From contig JALMQS010000556.1 in assembly GCA_024734495.1 (NCBI GenBank), positions 1,054,001-1,118,000 of the forward strand: a DNA stretch of 64,000 nucleotides, in the 5' to 3' direction. The position numbers and the translations under genes were made by a program. The stretch is from Forficula auricularia. Its lineage: Eukaryota; Arthropoda; Insecta; Dermaptera; Forficulidae. The notes below the pieces were generated by a model. It ran no database searches, was not told where the DNA came from, and worked only from the letters and a program-made list of their open reading frames with translations. Shown in pieces: positions 33,643-43,684 of this stretch. Position 1 is the first letter of the stretch. Each line of letters opens with the position of its first letter.

Positions 33643-34058
33643 AAATCGAATGTTTTCTACATTTGATTCAATCGCGAATCAACTGTAGGGAAATTTTGTC
33701 AAATATTGAGTGAAAATAATATTTGAACTTATATATTTGTAACTTGAAATAAGGATCTTAAATAAATTTTTATAACTTTTCTAATTAATATAACTTAAGA
33801 CTCCGCAGACTTCAATAGCGTAATCCGCAGTGGTCTCGCAATAAATATATTTTTCAAATAAGCCCGGTCAAAACAATTCTCATCTTGATATGGCGAATTA
33901 TTCTTTTGTTATATTAATTAGAAAAATTAGAAAAATTTATTTAAGATCCTTATTTCCAAGTTAGAAATATATAAGTTCAAATTATATTTTCACTCAATAT
34001 TTGACAAAAATTCTCACAGCTGATTCGCGATTGAATCAAATGTAGAAAACATTCGATT
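33643..34058. mobile_element. Foldback element with about 150-bp arms
   Basis: Arms 33643-33797 and 33905-34058 mirror each other (outer block AATCGAATGTTTTCTAC). The centre (TAAGACTCCGCAGACTTCAA onward) and part of the right arm are repeated directly at 34243-34385, so a second, truncated copy lies nearby. Confidence 0.7.
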
Positions 34059-34242
34059 AATTTATGGCAAGCATCTAACATACATGCTAATAGACCGAGC
34101 GCTCTGGACTGGGAGATTAAATATATAACATCTGAGATTTCAAATTCACTTGGTGATCCATCCGAATGTCTAGCGGGCTATACGCGAAATGAAGTTGGAT
34201 TGTAGCTAAGTGGATCACATCTTTTTCTCTCTTGGTCCAGAC

Positions 34243-34385
34243 TTAAGACTCCGCAGACTTCAATAGCGTAATCCGCAGTAGTCTCGCGATAAATATCTTT
34301 TTCAAATAAGCGCGGTCAAAACAATTCTCATTGATATGGCAATTATTCTTTGTTATATTAATTAGAAAAATTATAAAAATTTATT
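34243..34385 (+). repeat. Direct partial copy of the 33.8-kb foldback centre
   Basis: Matches 33788-33935 with few changes (CCGCAGACTTCAATAGCGTA, ATAAGCGCGGTCAAAAC). It ends where the right arm's poly-A/T block begins. Confidence 0.7.
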
Positions 34386-34579
34386 TATGATTCTATATAT
34401 ATACAAGAATTGCTCGTTTAATATAATAAGATAAGATATATAATAAATTGTTTACTTTTTTGTAGGCTATAGCGGACGATAAGGAATATTTTATAAGTTA
34501 TTAGATAAAAATACTTGTAGGTTTCACATTAAGATATAAAAAAATAAAACGAATTTATTTTTGGAGAATCTTTAATCTC

Positions 34580-34614
34580 GATATATATATTTCGGGTGAC
34601 TAACCCATCTTCAG
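34580..34614 (-). ncRNA. Hammerhead motif, family G, minus-strand arm
   Basis: CTGAAGA, U, GGGT, TAGTC, ACCC, GAAATATATATATC on the minus strand. Helix II is a perfect four-pair helix. The (AU)n run can pair with itself as helix III, placing AUC at the cleavage position. It is the mirror of 34640-34674. Confidence 0.6.
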
Positions 34615-34639
34615 GAGAAACAGAAGGTAACTGTTTCTC

Positions 34640-34674
34640 CTGAAGATGGGTTAGTCACCCGAAATATATATATC
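34640..34674 (+). ncRNA. Hammerhead motif, family G, plus-strand arm
   Basis: Same core as the minus-strand arm, intact CUGANGA and GAAA. A transcript through the whole palindrome would form a long hairpin that competes with ribozyme folding; one starting in a single arm would not. Confidence 0.6.
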
Positions 34675-34809
34675 GAGATTAAAGATTCTCCAAAAATAAA
34701 TTCGTTTTATTTTTTTATATCTTAATGTGAAACCTACCAAGTATTTTTATCTAATAATTTTAAAAAATGTTTCACCAAGTACCAACACCAAATTCCTTAA
34801 AAACTATAT

Positions 34810-35590
34810 TTTATAAGATTGAAAAAATTAATTTATGGTATTTTTTAGTCTATTCCAAGTTTAGTTGCCACGTATTTTATCCTAACATTCAAAATGGATG
34901 AACCTGCAACCTGTTAATTATTCTCCTCTCTCTGCTTTCTCACTCTTATAAACATCTAAAATAGAAATGTATAGCTAGCGATGATCAAAATATGTTAATA
35001 TTGACGAAATTTCCCATATGGGCAACCTCTATTCAAGATATTGTAGTGCCTACTGACTAACAGATTCTTTGAAGACACTCTAAGGAAAAATAATTTAAGA
35101 AAGTAAAGAAAAAATTATTCGAATGATTTATTAGAAAAGTCACATAAATAAATCAAATAAAATAAAAACTAAATATAATTAATTAAGAATTTATTCAGAA
35201 TGATAAATGTTAGTTTCAATTGTACGAAAGATAAAAGTTGTTTTATTCAAGAAGGGGAAGGTAAAATAATATCAAAATAGATCATCTGATATTTATAGAC
35301 CGAGAAACTCAATTTTATTAAAGAACTTTCAATCAACTGAATGACATATACAAGTGGGCCAATTATCATAAGAAGCCTTTGTTTACTTAGAATTATCATA
35401 TTCATAGATAGTAAACTATAATCATATTCTAATAATTTAAGTAATCACTAAAGAAGATTGAAGGTATTTATTTGTTTTAAAATAAGATTTGAAAGAAATG
35501 ACAATTTATTAATTACTTGAAATGGAAGTTGGATAAATAAATATACTAAAAATCAATAATTTCTTCTAATTTAATTGAAATATTTTTTAG
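34810..35590. other. A+T-rich stretch, no gene seen
   Basis: No feature recognised. Confidence 0.45.
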
Positions 35591-35596
35591 TTTTCC

Positions 35597-35956
35597 TTTT
35601 TTTTTTTTTTTTAATGATATTGATGTGAGAACGAGATACACCAGAAGGTGCATTCCCTAAAGGCCTGTATGGGATGGCCCCTCCATCGTGAAAAGAACAG
35701 AGTAAGGAAGGAAGCCGGCGATCACGAGCCAAATCTCAGAAAGTTAGATACAATCCAATATCCAATTTACTAAGTTTTTAGGGGCTTCGAGCAGTGGTAA
35801 ATTCTCCGTCTCGATAAATTAGATTAAATTTATCTCCCACTTAATTTTTATTTCCAGACCCTATACTTACAGAAAAAATGTCTGCATAGCCGGGAATCGA
35901 ACCCGAGACCTCCGGGTTGCCAGCCAGATATGCTGACCATTACACCAGGGAGGCCG
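35597..35956 (-). mobile_element. tRNA-derived SINE, apparently full length
   Basis: On the minus strand: a tRNA-like head (35956-35881), then an unrelated body of about 265 bp with GAGGGGCCATCCCATACAGG and GCACCTTCTGGTGTATCTCG blocks, then a 16-base A tail (35612-35597). Head, body and A tail is the standard SINE plan; the body end probably mimics the 3' end of a partner LINE. I found no flanking target duplication. Confidence 0.6.
35881..35956 (-). tRNA. tRNA-like sequence (pseudo-tRNA or SINE head)
   Basis: The minus strand has TGGTGTAATGGTCAGCAT (A-box/D-arm), an anticodon arm TCTGG/CCGGA with an eight-base loop containing GGC, and CGGGTTCGATTCCCG (a perfect T-arm and B-box). The acceptor stem (GCCTCCC against GCTATGC) does not pair well and the anticodon loop is one base too long. 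A T6 run five bases downstream would stop Pol III. It resembles Glu/Gly-type tRNAs but I would not call it functional. Confidence 0.55.
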
Positions 35957-36117
35957 ATATTATCATATAATCAGCTACGGAGAGTTGGTCAAAATGTCTT
36001 GGGGCTGTAATATGTCAAAAATGTCTTTACTGCATTCCCACTTAAGTTCGGCCTCTTTCGCTTCGAACGGTGGGTATATATTACAGACACCATATTATTA
36101 TTAGTATATTTAGTATC

Positions 36118-36290
36118 ATGGGCGCCGGCAGGATTATCTTAAGAGGGGTGCATCTGCATCGTTAAAATTATAGTTAGGCATATAATATTAGACATTTATC
36201 TTATGTCAATTAAGTTAATGTCAAATTCAAATCAATTTTAATTTTTTTCTGGGTATTTTCTTTCACCCCTCCCAGCGCCCTTGAATAGTA
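36118..36290. mobile_element. Possible short MITE with GGGCGC/GCGCCC ends
   Basis: ATGGGCGCCGGCAGGATT with AGGGGTG at left and CACCCCTCCCAGCGCCC at right are roughly inverted. The interior is A+T-rich. No clear target duplication. Confidence 0.35.
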
Positions 36291-36589
36291 TAGTAAGTTT
36301 AGGTGAAAGTTTTGCATTACTTTTGAGCTCTTCAACTTGTAGATCTTCTAACTATAAGGTTATAAAAACTACTTTCCTTTTTCAATTTGAGAAAGCAGTA
36401 GGTTAACAAAAAAAAAGTTAGTACAAGAACGAACTTTCTATGGCCTTCCGTTTTTATGTTATTGTAAGTATCGTAATCCATAAAATAATCATGTTTTCAT
36501 AATGGTTTTTCTTTATGTTTTAGACGATTCTTAACACGAATATGGTAAATAAAAAATGAAAATTCTTCCAAAGCTTGGTTTCCGGGTAT

Positions 36590-37018
36590 CACGCGACTTG
36601 CTGAATCCCATCTCCCCTTTGCGGTCAAGATTGAGAAATGCCGAACCAGTTGATTAGCCAACAAGTTTAAGGTTTAACCAGGTTTCCTTAACAACTTATG
36701 GCAAATGCCGGGATGGCTAATGCGTCGCTTGCTCCTGGTATCGGGTTTTTCCGCGGAATTTTTAAAATACTTTTTGTCTTTTCATGGAAATCTATGGTCA
36801 TGTTATTTGTTAATGAGCATACATTTCTATTTTTTTCTTTTTCTTTCTTTTTTTTTTACTTGTTTATTATCTGTTAAATTGTTGTAATTAATTTGTATTG
36901 ATGTTTGTTAATGTATTGTAGCTAGATTGTATTGATGTTTGGAGGACCTAGCCACGGAGGACTTGTGCCTCTAAGCAGGTCGAGGAATAAAGATTTATTA
37001 TTATTATTATTATTATTT
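36590..37018 (+). mobile_element. 3' end of a LINE with (TTA)n tail
   Basis: The block ends GGACTTGTGCCTCTAAGCAG, GTCGAGGAATAAAG, then ATTTATTATTATTATTATT to 37018. An AATAAA signal followed by a simple-repeat tail is typical of CR1/R1-like LINEs. The 60-codon frame at 36705-36887 shows no reverse transcriptase motif. Confidence 0.5.
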
Positions 37019-37019
37019 A

Positions 37020-37700
37020 TACCCATGACTCAAAGCTAAAATCCAAGATTTATAAATGTATATTTTGTTATTTCAAGTTTTTTAAGCAAACGAATGTATT
37101 TTATTTATGACTTTAAATTTCAGTTAAATATCTTTTTGCGAAGAGTAGAATAAACAATGAATTCTGCTATCATTTAGATACGTACTCGAGATTTTCCGAA
37201 TAAGTGCAACTCGAATCGTAAAGAAAGCAATAAGAATTTAACTAAGACTCAGAAAGATTCTTCCAGATCAAAATAAGCATGTAAGTGTATTGCATTTATT
37301 CATTTTTATTCTTTTTTGATAAATTTTTTAAACATTAGTTAACAATTCATTTAAATAATTCCTGTGTGTGCTCAATTTCATTTTTCCTTTACAAAAATAA
37401 TAAAAATAATTTATCGATCTGCAGAATTAGCAGTCAAAAATTATTAAATTTATTTAACCTTCACTGTTAAATTATTTATTTTTATTCATTTATTCATTAA
37501 TCATGAACTAGAGCAAATTTCGGCCACTCATAGTGTACAGAGTACGAGTTACATGCATTTATACAAATGAATTTTATTAATGACTTCAAATTTCAGTTAA
37601 ATTTCTTCTCTTAACCTTTTAAAGGACAACTAAATATATAGTTATGCGTTTTGTTTATCTATCATCACTTGAATGGTTAGGAATAATTGGAACCAGAAAC
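37020..37700. other. Region with dispersed internal repeats
   Basis: A block (ATGTATTTTATTTATGACTT, then TTCAGTTAAATTTCTTCTC) occurs at 37082-37130, 37564-37610 and 39104-39150. A second block (AATAATTGGAACC, then AGAAACATTG or CGAAACATTG) follows at 37681 and 39228. The three form a diverged direct-repeat series of unknown origin. Confidence 0.5.
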
Positions 37701-37704
37701 ATTG
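37678..37704 (+). ncRNA. Degenerate hammerhead-like motif
   Basis: CTTGAAT, GGTT, loop, AACC, (A)GAAACATTG. Helix II GGUU/AACC is intact, but the core (TTGAAT for CUGANGA) and the extra A before GAAA argue against activity. It aligns with 39210-39248. A retroposon interrupts it at 37716. Confidence 0.3.
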
Positions 37705-37715
37705 TGGAAAACTTT

Positions 37716-37829
37716 TTTTTATATATATATTATTTATTGGCATCGGGCACAAACCCATTTTGCCAGCCAATATATACACATTAACTCTACAACAAAAACA
37801 ACAAATTTAAAAAAAAAAAAAAAAAAAAA
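37716..37829 (+). mobile_element. Short retroposon with poly-A tail and 11-bp target duplication
   Basis: 114 bp ending in 21 A (37809-37829). TGGAAAACTTT is repeated exactly on both sides (37705-37715 and 37830-37840). The body holds GGCATCGGGCACAAACCC and CCAGCCAATATATACACATT. A poly-A tail and variable-length duplication show insertion by target-primed reverse transcription by a LINE enzyme. No frame. Confidence 0.85.
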
Positions 37830-38741
37830 TGGAAAACTTTAAACTTCTATAATTTCTTAATTTTTTATGGCTGAAATGGATTATTCCAGATCAAAGTATG
37901 TATTATATTCCGAATTCTATGATATGTTTATTTTTTTACATTTATTTTTCCAGATCGAGATTCAGATGAGATGACTATAGGTAAATTCAGCTCAAAGCTT
38001 CAAAAATGGGCTCGAAACGTTCTGGAAAACACTGGAAAATTTTGACTTATTTCCTAATCAATGTAGGTAATATTTATTAAGGATTACTAATGATATAAAC
38101 ACAAGATTATGAGTGTATGTATTCGATTTTTAGGGTTCCGTACAAACATAAAACGAAAGCTTATTATTGGCTCTTTAATGTACTCGTATGTGTGTTTGTC
38201 TGTATGAAAGAGCGTTATACTTTCTAAACAAGTTCAAGTATATATTTACCCCGAAATCAAAAATCGTATTTAAATTTTAATCGGATGTTTATTTTGGGAT
38301 GGGTCGAATTTTTAGCGAGGTTAAAAATGAAAATGATTTTTTTATCATTGAAATGCGAGATATTCATGAAAAGATCTCATTAAATAGAATAAACCTGAAT
38401 TGTTTTAATTAAAATTTAATTCATTCTAAAATTGTTGGTGGTATTTTTATAACTAACGAGAATTCCAAACAAAATGAACCTAAAATTGTATATAATAATC
38501 ACTCTTTTCTACTCTCTCTTTCTATCTGTGAAAAGAGCATGTATTTATATTTTATTAATGTATTAACACTTTCGATGGCTTGATCTATTTATCATTAAAA
38601 CAAATAAACTTTTTCTATTGATTAAATTAAAAGCTTGATTGTTATTTAGGATGAAATTGAAAAATATTCATTTATTTTTATCTATGGAAAATGTACTTCA
38701 CAACCATCTACATTGATGTTTATTTGCCGTGATGATGTAGG

Positions 38742-38768
38742 GATAAATTCATCGAAACTGTTGACTAA
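38742..38768 (+). ncRNA. Weak hammerhead-like motif
   Basis: GTGATGATG, loop, CATC, GAAACTGTTGACTAATAAAT. The end (GAAAC, GTTG, CTAATAAATAAA) matches the motif at 51931-51950. The core C3 is G and helix II is ambiguous, so this is a relic at best. Confidence 0.3.
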
Positions 38769-39209
38769 TAAATAAAATATAAATACACTGGCTGCTCACA
38801 GTATCATTTCATTTCTTGACGAAAACAAAATAATTGTCGAAATTAATAAAGTAAAGGGTGTGTACCTTTACTTTATTAATTAATATTATGTTTCAGCTAA
38901 AACCTACACCACTTTCCCTAAGTAAAATTGTCGAAATCTTGGAAAAAAAAATATTTTTTTAATAAAAACGATATTACCTGATCCTCATTACTTAAGAAAT
39001 TCATTGATATTTATTTTCATCAATTATTTTTAAAGTTGTAAGTTGTTAATATCTAACAAACTCTATTATGAGTTTTGTTTTTAAATTTTTATTTTTGAAT
39101 TAAGGAATGTATTTTACTTATGACTTTACTTTTCAGATGAATTTCTTCTCTCAAAGAGGAAATAACAAGGAATGTCTTGATTTATGAGTTGTATATCTAT
39201 TGTTTAACA

Positions 39210-39248
39210 CTTAAAGAAGGCTTCAGAATAATTGGAACCCGAAACATT
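39210..39248 (+). ncRNA. Degenerate hammerhead-like motif
   Basis: CTTAAAGA, A, GGCTTC, loop, GGAACC, CGAAACATT. Helix II is mostly pairable (one mismatch and a wobble). The changed core makes cleavage unlikely. Confidence 0.3.
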
Positions 39249-39475
39249 GATGAATATACGAGGAAATTTCAAATAATGGAGATTTAATGAAGAGCCAGCT
39301 CAAGGATAATGAAAATACGAATTCTAAATCAAAATAATTTATTAGAACGTTATTTACATCAATTCTTCATTGATTTCTACCAGTCTGTCCCCAAAAGAAA
39401 ATACTTCTATAATAATTTTTGATAATTTCGTAGTTTATTCATATCTGAGAAATCAGAAAAAAGAAAATATAAACC

Positions 39476-39678
39476 ACCCAAGGGGGGGGGGGGGAAATGC
39501 AAATTCTTGCCCTTGGAACAAACTCAACCAAATTTTGTATACATAATCTCTGCGCCTCTAGAGAGCTAGAAATGCAAAAACTAACCACCCAAAATGAAAA
39601 TTCTTACCCTTAGAGCCAACTTAACCAAATTTTATATACATAATCTGTGGGTTACTAGAAGACTAGAAATGCAAAAAC
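39476..39678 (-). repeat. Repeat family E, internal units only
   Basis: Two units with AACTCAACCAAATTTTGTAT, ACATAATC and CTAGAAATGCAAAAACT, the family E internal unit on the minus strand, opened by a run of 13 G on the plus strand. It has neither family E terminus. Confidence 0.65.
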
Positions 39679-40020
39679 TGGGTGCGGAGGGTGGGTGCGG
39701 TGGTCGAATGGGGGTGGGGTGAGGAGTGAGGCGGAGTAGGGTGGGGGTTCAGGGGGTCGGTGCGGGGTGGAGTCCAGGGGGCTAGAAGGGGGGTGTGGTG
39801 CGCAGGGTTGGAGGGCACGGGGTGGGGTCTGGGGTGGATTGGGTGTGGGGCCCGAGGTGGGTAGGGTGCGGGTGGTGGTGTGTGAGCGGGGGTTGGGAAC
39901 GGGTGCATGGTGCGGGGGTGGGGTGAGGGGGTTAGGAGTGCGGAATGGAGTGTTGGGGTGGTGGTGTGGGGGCGGGGGTTGGGCATGGTGCGGGGGGTGG
40001 GGGTGCTGGGTGGGTTTCGA
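39679..40020. repeat. G-rich minisatellite block
   Basis: About 340 bp made of variations on GGGTGCGG, GGTGTGG and GGGGTTG with hardly any A or C-runs on the plus strand, in sharp contrast to the surrounding A+T-rich DNA. Frames of 95-107 codons on both strands are products of its composition. Many GGG runs could form G-quadruplexes. Confidence 0.8.
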
Positions 40021-40088
40021 ATGCTGGGGATCCAGGGGGCGTGCCCCTGGCTAGCAAGAGGGCCGCCGAAGGCGGGCCTTGCAGCTAG
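40021..40088 (+). mobile_element. Helitron-type 3' end
   Basis: One hairpin (CCAGGGGGC-GT-GCCCCTGG, 40032-40050) is followed by a second (GGCCGCC-GAA-GGCGGGCC, 40061-40078) and then TTGCAGCTAG before T. A GC-rich hairpin shortly before CTAG, with T following, is the Helitron 3' signature. It parallels the 21325-21353 end (same GAA loop, same GCAGCT). The 5' end is uncertain; the G-rich block is likely its interior. Confidence 0.65.
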
Positions 40089-40114
40089 TCCAGATATATA
40101 ATTGTTAATTGGAA

Positions 40115-40410
40115 TCTTAGGAAACTGGAAAATTTAAAACAGAGTTTTACTTTTAATGAGTCGGACATTTTTCTTAATTGTTTTAATTTAACTTTAATTT
40201 TAAATGTGAATTATAAATGTACTTACTTATTTTAATGCAAAAAGATTGAAAAAGGATACAATGTTATTTCTCATAGTTTTCTCAATGATGGACAATTGAC
40301 TTACATATTGATCCACTGAGGAAGTCGAAAAATAAACGACGAAACGTCCGACTCATTAAAAGTAAAACTCTGTTTTTAATTATTATTTTCGAGTTTCCTA
40401 TGATTCCTAG
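40115..40410. mobile_element. Foldback hammerhead repeat, family B
   Basis: Left arm AGGAAACTGGAAAATTTAAA, ACAGAGTTTTACTTTTAATG, AGTCGGAC (40118-40168) mirrors 40345-40408. The centre holds TTGATCCACTGAGGAAGTCG. It shares the AACTCTGT..TTTTAATT and GTTTCCTATGATTCC-type outer blocks with 11055-11418. Confidence 0.7.
40316..40348 (+). ncRNA. Hammerhead ribozyme motif, family B
   Basis: CTGAGGA, A, GTCG, AAAAATAAA, CGAC, GAAACGTC. Core bases are intact (N7 is G). Helix II is four perfect pairs. ACGT can serve as a two-molecule helix III. Helix I is weak here because TCCA does not match CGAC, whereas the sister at 11318 has GCCA/TGGC. Confidence 0.65.
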
Positions 40411-40496
40411 TAGCAAATTTATGCTTAGAAAAATAACGAGAATGGTATCTACTGAATCCGAAATATTATGGATAAGTGTTATTACATGTCGGACCT

Positions 40497-40575
40497 ATTA
40501 ACCCCCATGGCAATCGAAACCTTCTGACATATAATAAAAATAATCCATTATGCATCGGATTTATAGTAATTGTCA
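40497..40575 (+). repeat. Truncated copy of the tRNA-like inverted-repeat family
   Basis: GGCAATCGAAACC, CTTCTGACATATAATAAAAA and CATCGGATTTATAGTAATTG match the right half of 2842-2830-type units and of 23877-24122. Confidence 0.45.
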
Positions 40576-40659
40576 ATTTCTCATGATTTTTTTCAGATCA
40601 TTAGATATAACAGTTCAATTTTTTTCTAATGTAAAAAAAATTGTTTAACTATAAATTAC

Positions 40660-40920
40660 TAGGTAGGTTTCACAAAATAAAAAGACAAAATGCTTATTAG
40701 CATTATCTATATATATTTCTGGGTACGAGCCCATCTTCAGGATTTCAGAGAGAAAACTGAACTTAAGATGAGCTCGTATCCCGAAATACTAGTATATATA
40801 TAGAGTCATGCTAATAAGAATTTTGTCTTTTATTTTGTAAAACCTACCTAGTAATTTATATTTAAAAATTTTCTTTTTTACATTATTACAATGTTTCACT
40901 GAGAACCTACACCATTCTCC
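40660..40920. mobile_element. Foldback hammerhead repeat, family G relative
   Basis: Arms (40660-40740 and 40765-40855) share AATTACTAGGTAGGTTT, ATGCTTATTAGCAT-like and ATATATATTTCTGGGTACGAG blocks. The tail ATGTTTCACTGAGAACCTAC (40891) follows the right arm as in other family G copies. Confidence 0.7.
40707..40740 (-). ncRNA. Hammerhead-like motif, family G relative
   Basis: Minus strand: CTGAAGA, U, GGGC, TCGTA, CCC, AGAAATATATATAG. Core intact; helix II is three G-C pairs. An extra A before GAAA may weaken it. The opposing arm has the decayed CTTAAGA, U, GAGC... version. Confidence 0.5.
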
Positions 40921-41381
40921 CTTAACAAAATCAATTTTTTTCTTGTTATCTGCATTTTTATACTAGAAGTCCTAAAGCTAGAAAGTTCGAAATTTAATGA
41001 ATTCTTCATTTTGCCATCAAAATAAACTTTCTACTAATTTCAGGAGAGGGGGATTGCCGAATTTAGTCAAACGTGGAACATTCTTTGGATTCGATATCTA
41101 AGAGGACTCAAAAACCGATAGGTATCTTTAGAAAGTTCATTCAAATGTCAAAATATTTCTATTTTCAAAACTAAAAATTGATTTGATTTTGAGCTTTCTA
41201 GAATTATCTTACAAACAAATGCAGAAACTATTTTAAGAACAAAACAATAGAATCGTTTTATGGGTAGATATCAAACTGTTGTCCTAGCATAAGAGCTGAA
41301 ACTTAGCACACTTTTTCCTGTTAATCTACGATATATATATAAATTCTGGATATTGTTAGAGTTCGTGGCTGTGATGAAACT

Positions 41382-41955
41382 GTACTAGATGAAGGAGGAG
41401 GTATCAGCCAAAGATGGAATCACTGGATTTAATAAAAGACCTTTAATAAGACGTTTCGGCCTGAATTTTATTTGGCCATCTTCAGTCAATTAGGCTAAAA
41501 AATTTTTTTTTATTTTTTTACAATAGATGTTAATTGATATATTTTATACAAAATTATAAGTTGACCAAGTTAGTTGTTTAGACCTACAGTTATACACATA
41601 ATGTGGCACACATATGTGATCGAACCAAGCCTTGTCAAAAATAAAAAAAATTTAAGCTTCATGTAAATTTATAACGTGCCTGGACCCAAAAGTTTCAGAA
41701 TGAAAGTAATGAGTTTATATAAATTTTTTCTTATATATTACATTATAATTAAATATTTGAACCTTATGGGAGGTCATCATAAATTTCATCATTATTTATT
41801 TACAAACAAAAGTCCAAATTAGAATTTAATTACTTTTAAATCACATGCATTTCTTCCATTCAATCAAATTATACAGGCCGAAACGTCTTATTAAAGGTGT
41901 TTTATTGAACCCAGTGATTCCATCATTGTCTGATACCTCCTCCTTCATCTAGTAC
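41382..41955. mobile_element. Foldback hammerhead repeat, family H
   Basis: Left arm GTACTAGATGAAGGAGGAGG ... CCTTTAATAAGACGTTTCGG (41382-41460) mirrors 41876-41955. The loop is A+T-rich. The minus-strand hammerhead lies at the inner edge of the left arm; the right arm has only the GGCC-GAAACGTC half. Confidence 0.75.
41450..41485 (-). ncRNA. Hammerhead ribozyme motif, family H
   Basis: CTGAAGA, U, GGCC, 12-base loop, GGCC, GAAACGTC on the minus strand. Core intact, helix II four G-C pairs, palindromic ACGT as helix III, GUC cleavage site. Helix I is only partial (TTGA with TTA). Confidence 0.65.
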
Positions 41956-42059
41956 TATAAATTTGGATGTTGGTTTGTTTGACATTAATGAACTTCAACA
42001 CCGTTTGACTCATCACCATGAAAGTTGACATATATATGTATTTTTTCATTTAAAACATA

Positions 42060-42665
42060 AAGTATTATTTTGTTATTTTTTAGAGGGGGGTCCAGGAGGG
42101 GGCAAAAACCACCCAGGCTTTGGTTGATCTTGCCCAAATTGTGTGCAGTTAATCTTTAGAATCATATAAGAAAAGTGTGAATTGGATTTTTCAAAATTTG
42201 ACCCCTAACTACCTAAAAACTACTCATTTATCAGCGAAATTGTGGATTTTCAAAGTCTGTTAATTTCAAACGATGTTATAAATTTGAATGAAATTTGCTA
42301 TAGGTACTCATAGTCGGTACCTAACTTAACCTTTCTGTCTAAGTATGATTTTGTTATTTTTCAAAGGTGTGATCAACATAATTTCGCCCCTCCTGGTCCC
42401 CCTTTGAAAAATAACAAAATCATACCTAGTCATTAGGTTAAGTTAGGTACCGACTATGCGTACCTATACCAAAGTTCATTCAAATTTATAATATCGTTTG
42501 AACTTGACAGACTTTGAAAATCCACAATTTCGCTGATAAATGAGTTTTAACTATAGTTAGTTGTATATTTTTTAAGAATCCAATTCACACTGTCAAGTTC
42601 AAACAATATTATCAATTTGAATGAAATTTGGTATACCTAAAGTATGATTTTGTTATTTTTCAGAG
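42060..42665. mobile_element. Foldback element with partial third copy
   Basis: Arms 42175-42370 and 42405-42590 mirror each other (AATCCACAATTTCGCTGATA, GGTACCGACTATG). The centre has CTCCTGGTCCCCCTTTG. A third partial copy follows in direct orientation from about 42595 to 42690 with a G12 run. No frame. Confidence 0.75.
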
Positions 42666-42699
42666 GGGGGGGGGGGCAGGAGGGGCGGAGGTTGTTGGC

Positions 42700-43680
42700 T
42701 ATCGGAGACGCCCGCCGAAGTTTTGAAAAAAATTTCCTTTTTTCTTTCAATTATAAATTTAATACAATGGAAGTATTTAATTACGTTTGACAATTTGATC
42801 TTCTTAAATGTTTTAGAACTCTGCGGTGATAAAATATTTTATTAAATCCCTGATTGAAAGTTTGTTAAAAACAATTGACAATATTACCTGAGCTAACGAA
42901 TTCATCAAGAGAGTCTTCTGCATTATCATCGACGGGCCATTCTTATTGAAGAGGAATTGAATAATAAAACAAAAGCGACAGCGAGAAAGCATTTGGGGTA
43001 AAAAAAGTTCATAAATAAAAGAAAATGCTTAATTTATGTTGGCAAATCTCTTCATAAATATTCGCCGCTTCTCGAATTTATTAACCCCTCCACATGAGCG
43101 AAAAAAAAGCAGGTCATCTTTTGTAAAATTTATTTTAAATGCATTTAAATTTTTAAAAAAGGTCCCATCTGGTTGTCTCGCTCGACATCCCTTCCGAGTC
43201 CCCCCCCCCCAAACCCCAACGCCTCTGTCCCCATCCCAATTCGCCTGTCTCGGTTTTGCCGTTTTGTGCAATGAATTGCGATTTTATATTAATATTGTTC
43301 TTTATTTGAATACGAATATCGAAGACAATGATTCATCTAAAATTGGGTGAATGGAATCGTTTTAATTTATTAATAGTCATGGAAAATTATCGCGAATTCG
43401 CTTGAAAGTTCTTATCACATGCGAGATGGTAGAGTTTAAAACAATATTTCATTAGAAAGAAAAAAATAAATCAGTAGGAAAATAGAAACGAGGAAATTAA
43501 AAATAAAAGCGGAAAACTTGCAAATTACTCTCAGTATTTACTAGAAATAAAAGAGATTTCTTACACACGAGGCAGCAACTAGAGGGGGCAGATGGTCAGT
43601 GCCCCGGGCTCCAATCTGAGGGGGGCGCTAAAATAAGCCTTATACTATTGTCAAGCCAGGGCGAACGAGCGACCAGAAAC
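42700..43680. other. No gene recognised
   Basis: The overlapping frames at 43029-43350 on both strands include a C-rich tract (43200-43225) and no known domain. GGGCTCCAATCTGAGGGGGG at 43606 recalls a hAT-type end without a partner. Confidence 0.4.
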
Positions 43681-43684
43681 AAGT

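Larger units (their letters stand above)
34506..34800. mobile_element. Near-perfect palindrome carrying hammerheads on both strands
   Basis: Arms of about 118 bp (34506-34622 and 34631-34748) are almost exact inverse copies with a tiny spacer. Each contains GGTTTCACATTAAGATATAA, AACGAATTTATTTTTGGAG, CTCGATATATATATTTCGGG and a hammerhead core. Beyond the right arm is the tail ATGTTTCACCAAGTACCAAC. Paralogues: 53487-53890 (arms split by 160 bp) and 20270-21460 (split by a Helitron). Confidence 0.85.
37845..39470. other. No gene recognised
   Basis: GGGTTCCGTACAAACATAAA at 38134 recalls a common arthropod repeat start. A family tail (ATGTTTCAGCTAAAACCTAC) is at 38888. The rest is A+T-rich. Confidence 0.4.

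Noticed and set aside
39663..40101. Frames of 64-107 codons on both strands, proline- or glycine-rich
   Set aside because: They come from the extreme G/C skew of the minisatellite, which removes stop codons; both strands are open at once and composition is trivial.
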